The translations under genes were made by a program, and so were the position numbers. A model generated the notes under the pieces. That model was not told the origin of the DNA and did not search any database. It saw only the letters and a list, made by a program, of their open reading frames with translations. Shown here piece after piece: positions 37,141-38,001 of a stretch of DNA of 38,001 nt (positions are counted from its first letter, which is position 1; each line of letters opens with the position of its first letter). This DNA comes from JBEKVE01 sp049514335 (lineage in GTDB: Bacteria > Actinomycetota > Acidimicrobiia > Acidimicrobiales > UBA8190): the NCBI GenBank assembly GCA_049514335.1, contig JBEKVE010000023.1:1-38001 (forward strand), written 5' to 3'.

Positions 37141-38001
37141 ATGACGCATGGCGTGCCCGGCTCCCACGAGGAGCAGCCGCAGGACGTCGCGTCGATGCCG
37201 CCCGATGGCGACGCACCGCCCTCACCAGGTCGGGAACCTGCTCCGCCCCCCGGATCACCCCCCGTTTCTCCACCAACCCCGTCGGTGGCACCCCCGCCCC
37301 CACCGCCCCTGGCGCCGCCGCCAGGATGGCCGGGGTACCCGGCCCCCTCCGGTGGCGGGGCGGGTGCGTGGCCCACCCCCGGCCCGGCCCCGTGGCCGGC
37401 CCCCGGTGCGGCGGCGTGGCCCGGCGTCGAATCGCCCCGGCGCGCCGCGGCGCTCGCCACCGACGACGATCCACCTCGCACGCCGCGCGAGGGGTCCACC
37501 TGGTTCCTCTACGCCGTGTTCGGATTCCTGGCCGGTCAGGTGGCGAGCACGGTGGTGCTGCTCGTGGTGGCGGCGGCCAACGGGCACAGCGGGGACGTCG
37601 CCAAGCTGGCGGCGGAGGCCGTGCCGCCCGCCTGGGTGGTGGTGTCGGGGCTGCTCGGGCTGTGGGCCGGGTTCATCGGCGCCGTCGTGTTCACCAGCCG
37701 GACCCGGGGCACGCGTCACCTGCGCCGGGACATGCGTCTCGAGGTGCGCTGGAGCGACCTGCTGCTCGGCCCGGTGGTCGGCCTGGTGGGGCAGCTCGTC
37801 TTGCTGCCACTGCTCTACATCCCGCTCGAGCACGCCATCCCCAACCTGAATTCCCGCCTCGACCAGCCGGCCAAGCACCTCACCGGCGGGTTCCCCGGCG
37901 CCGACCTGGCCGTGATCGCCATCCTCACCGTGGTGGCGGTGCCCGTCATCGAGGAGACCTTCTTCCGCGGCCTCGTGCTGCGGGGCCTCGTGGCCATGTT
38001 C
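37141..38001 (+). CDS. CPBP-family intramembrane metalloprotease (3' end missing)
   Basis: The first 287 residues are present; the frame runs off the right edge. The first 110 residues are hydrophilic and Pro/Gly/Ala-rich, with a proline-run cytoplasmic tail. Then come membrane helices at about 121-142 (TWFLYAVFGFLAGQVASTVV), 160-185, 205-225 and 255-270. The catalytic motif EETFFR (Glu271, Glu272, Arg276) marks the CPBP/Abi (Rce1-like) family of membrane proteases; the two later His/Asn motifs would lie beyond the window. The members' roles range from CAAX-type processing to bacteriocin self-immunity; the function here is unknown. An alternative GTG at 37138 is directly adjacent, but the ATG has the better spacing from TAACCT. 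Confidence 0.88.
   Translation, partial: MTHGVPGSHEEQPQDVASMPPDGDAPPSPGREPAPPPGSPPVSPPTPSVAPPPPPPLAPPPGWPGYPAPSGGGAGAWPTPGPAPWPAPGAAAWPGVESPRRAAALATDDDPPRTPREGSTWFLYAVFGFLAGQVASTVVLLVVAAANGHSGDVAKLAAEAVPPAWVVVSGLLGLWAGFIGAVVFTSRTRGTRHLRRDMRLEVRWSDLLLGPVVGLVGQLVLLPLLYIPLEHAIPNLNSRLDQPAKHLTGGFPGADLAVIAILTVVAVPVIEETFFRGLVLRGLVAMF

Overview
The window is very GC-rich (by eye), densely packed bacterial DNA, with GTG starts almost as common as ATG and many 4-base GTGA/ATGA overlaps between genes. Coenzyme F420 biosynthesis genes (fbiA/cofD and fbiB/cofE), a DUF5719 protein, a WbbL-type rhamnosyltransferase beside rmlD and a manC-like gene, and an AccA3-type biotin carboxylase/carrier protein beside birA all point to Actinomycetota. 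The protein style (threonine/proline-rich secreted linkers, standalone acyl-CoA mutase large subunit) suggests a deep lineage such as Acidimicrobiia; that placement is inference. I see no rRNA, tRNA, CRISPR array, phage or insertion sequence.

Layout. Positions 1-2196 (minus): first codons of an ACT-like protein, a conserved hypothetical protein and a secreted CAP-like protein. 2523-4433 (plus): a GGDEF/degenerate-EAL protein with a ParB-like N-terminal motif. 4485-5090 (minus): a nitroreductase-family protein. 5260-8109 (plus): rhodanese-MoeB and a methylmalonyl-CoA-mutase-type large subunit. 8121-11071 (minus): a biotin carboxylase/BCCP subunit overlapped by an M20 peptidase; the divergent birA supplies biotin ligation.

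12026-22979 (plus) is a sugar-nucleotide and polysaccharide locus: an RmlB-like dehydratase with an apparent internal deletion, RmlD, UDP-glucose dehydrogenase, UDP-glucuronate decarboxylase, a polyprenyl-phosphate-type GT2, a WbbL-like GT2, a conserved membrane-anchored protein, a ManC-like pyrophosphorylase, a GalE-like epimerase, a zinc alcohol dehydrogenase and a decayed aldo/keto reductase pseudogene. 22983-24655 (minus) holds fbiB(cofE) and fbiA(cofD). 24714-29167 (plus) holds three overlapping GT4 glycosyltransferases and an Rmd-like GDP-sugar reductase, closed by a strong hairpin. 29276-29641 (minus) is a small helical protein with the only textbook sigma-70 type promoter in the window. 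29849-34925 (plus) holds a giant GT2-membrane fusion and a DUF5719 protein. The window ends with ftsH (minus) and a truncated CPBP-family protease (plus).

Together the central genes can make dTDP-rhamnose-type, UDP-glucuronate/UDP-xylose, GDP-mannose and possibly GDP-deoxyhexose donors and assemble them on a lipid carrier for a cell-envelope glycan. The birA/accA3, rmlD-wbbL-manC and fbiA-fbiB groups recall a conserved actinobacterial neighbourhood (as I remember it, roughly Rv3261-Rv3285 in Mycobacterium tuberculosis). A recurring regulatory theme is a TANNNT -10 hexamer 6-12 nt upstream of the start codon with no Shine-Dalgarno sequence, the signature of leaderless transcripts; in two places the hexamer includes the stop codon of the preceding gene.
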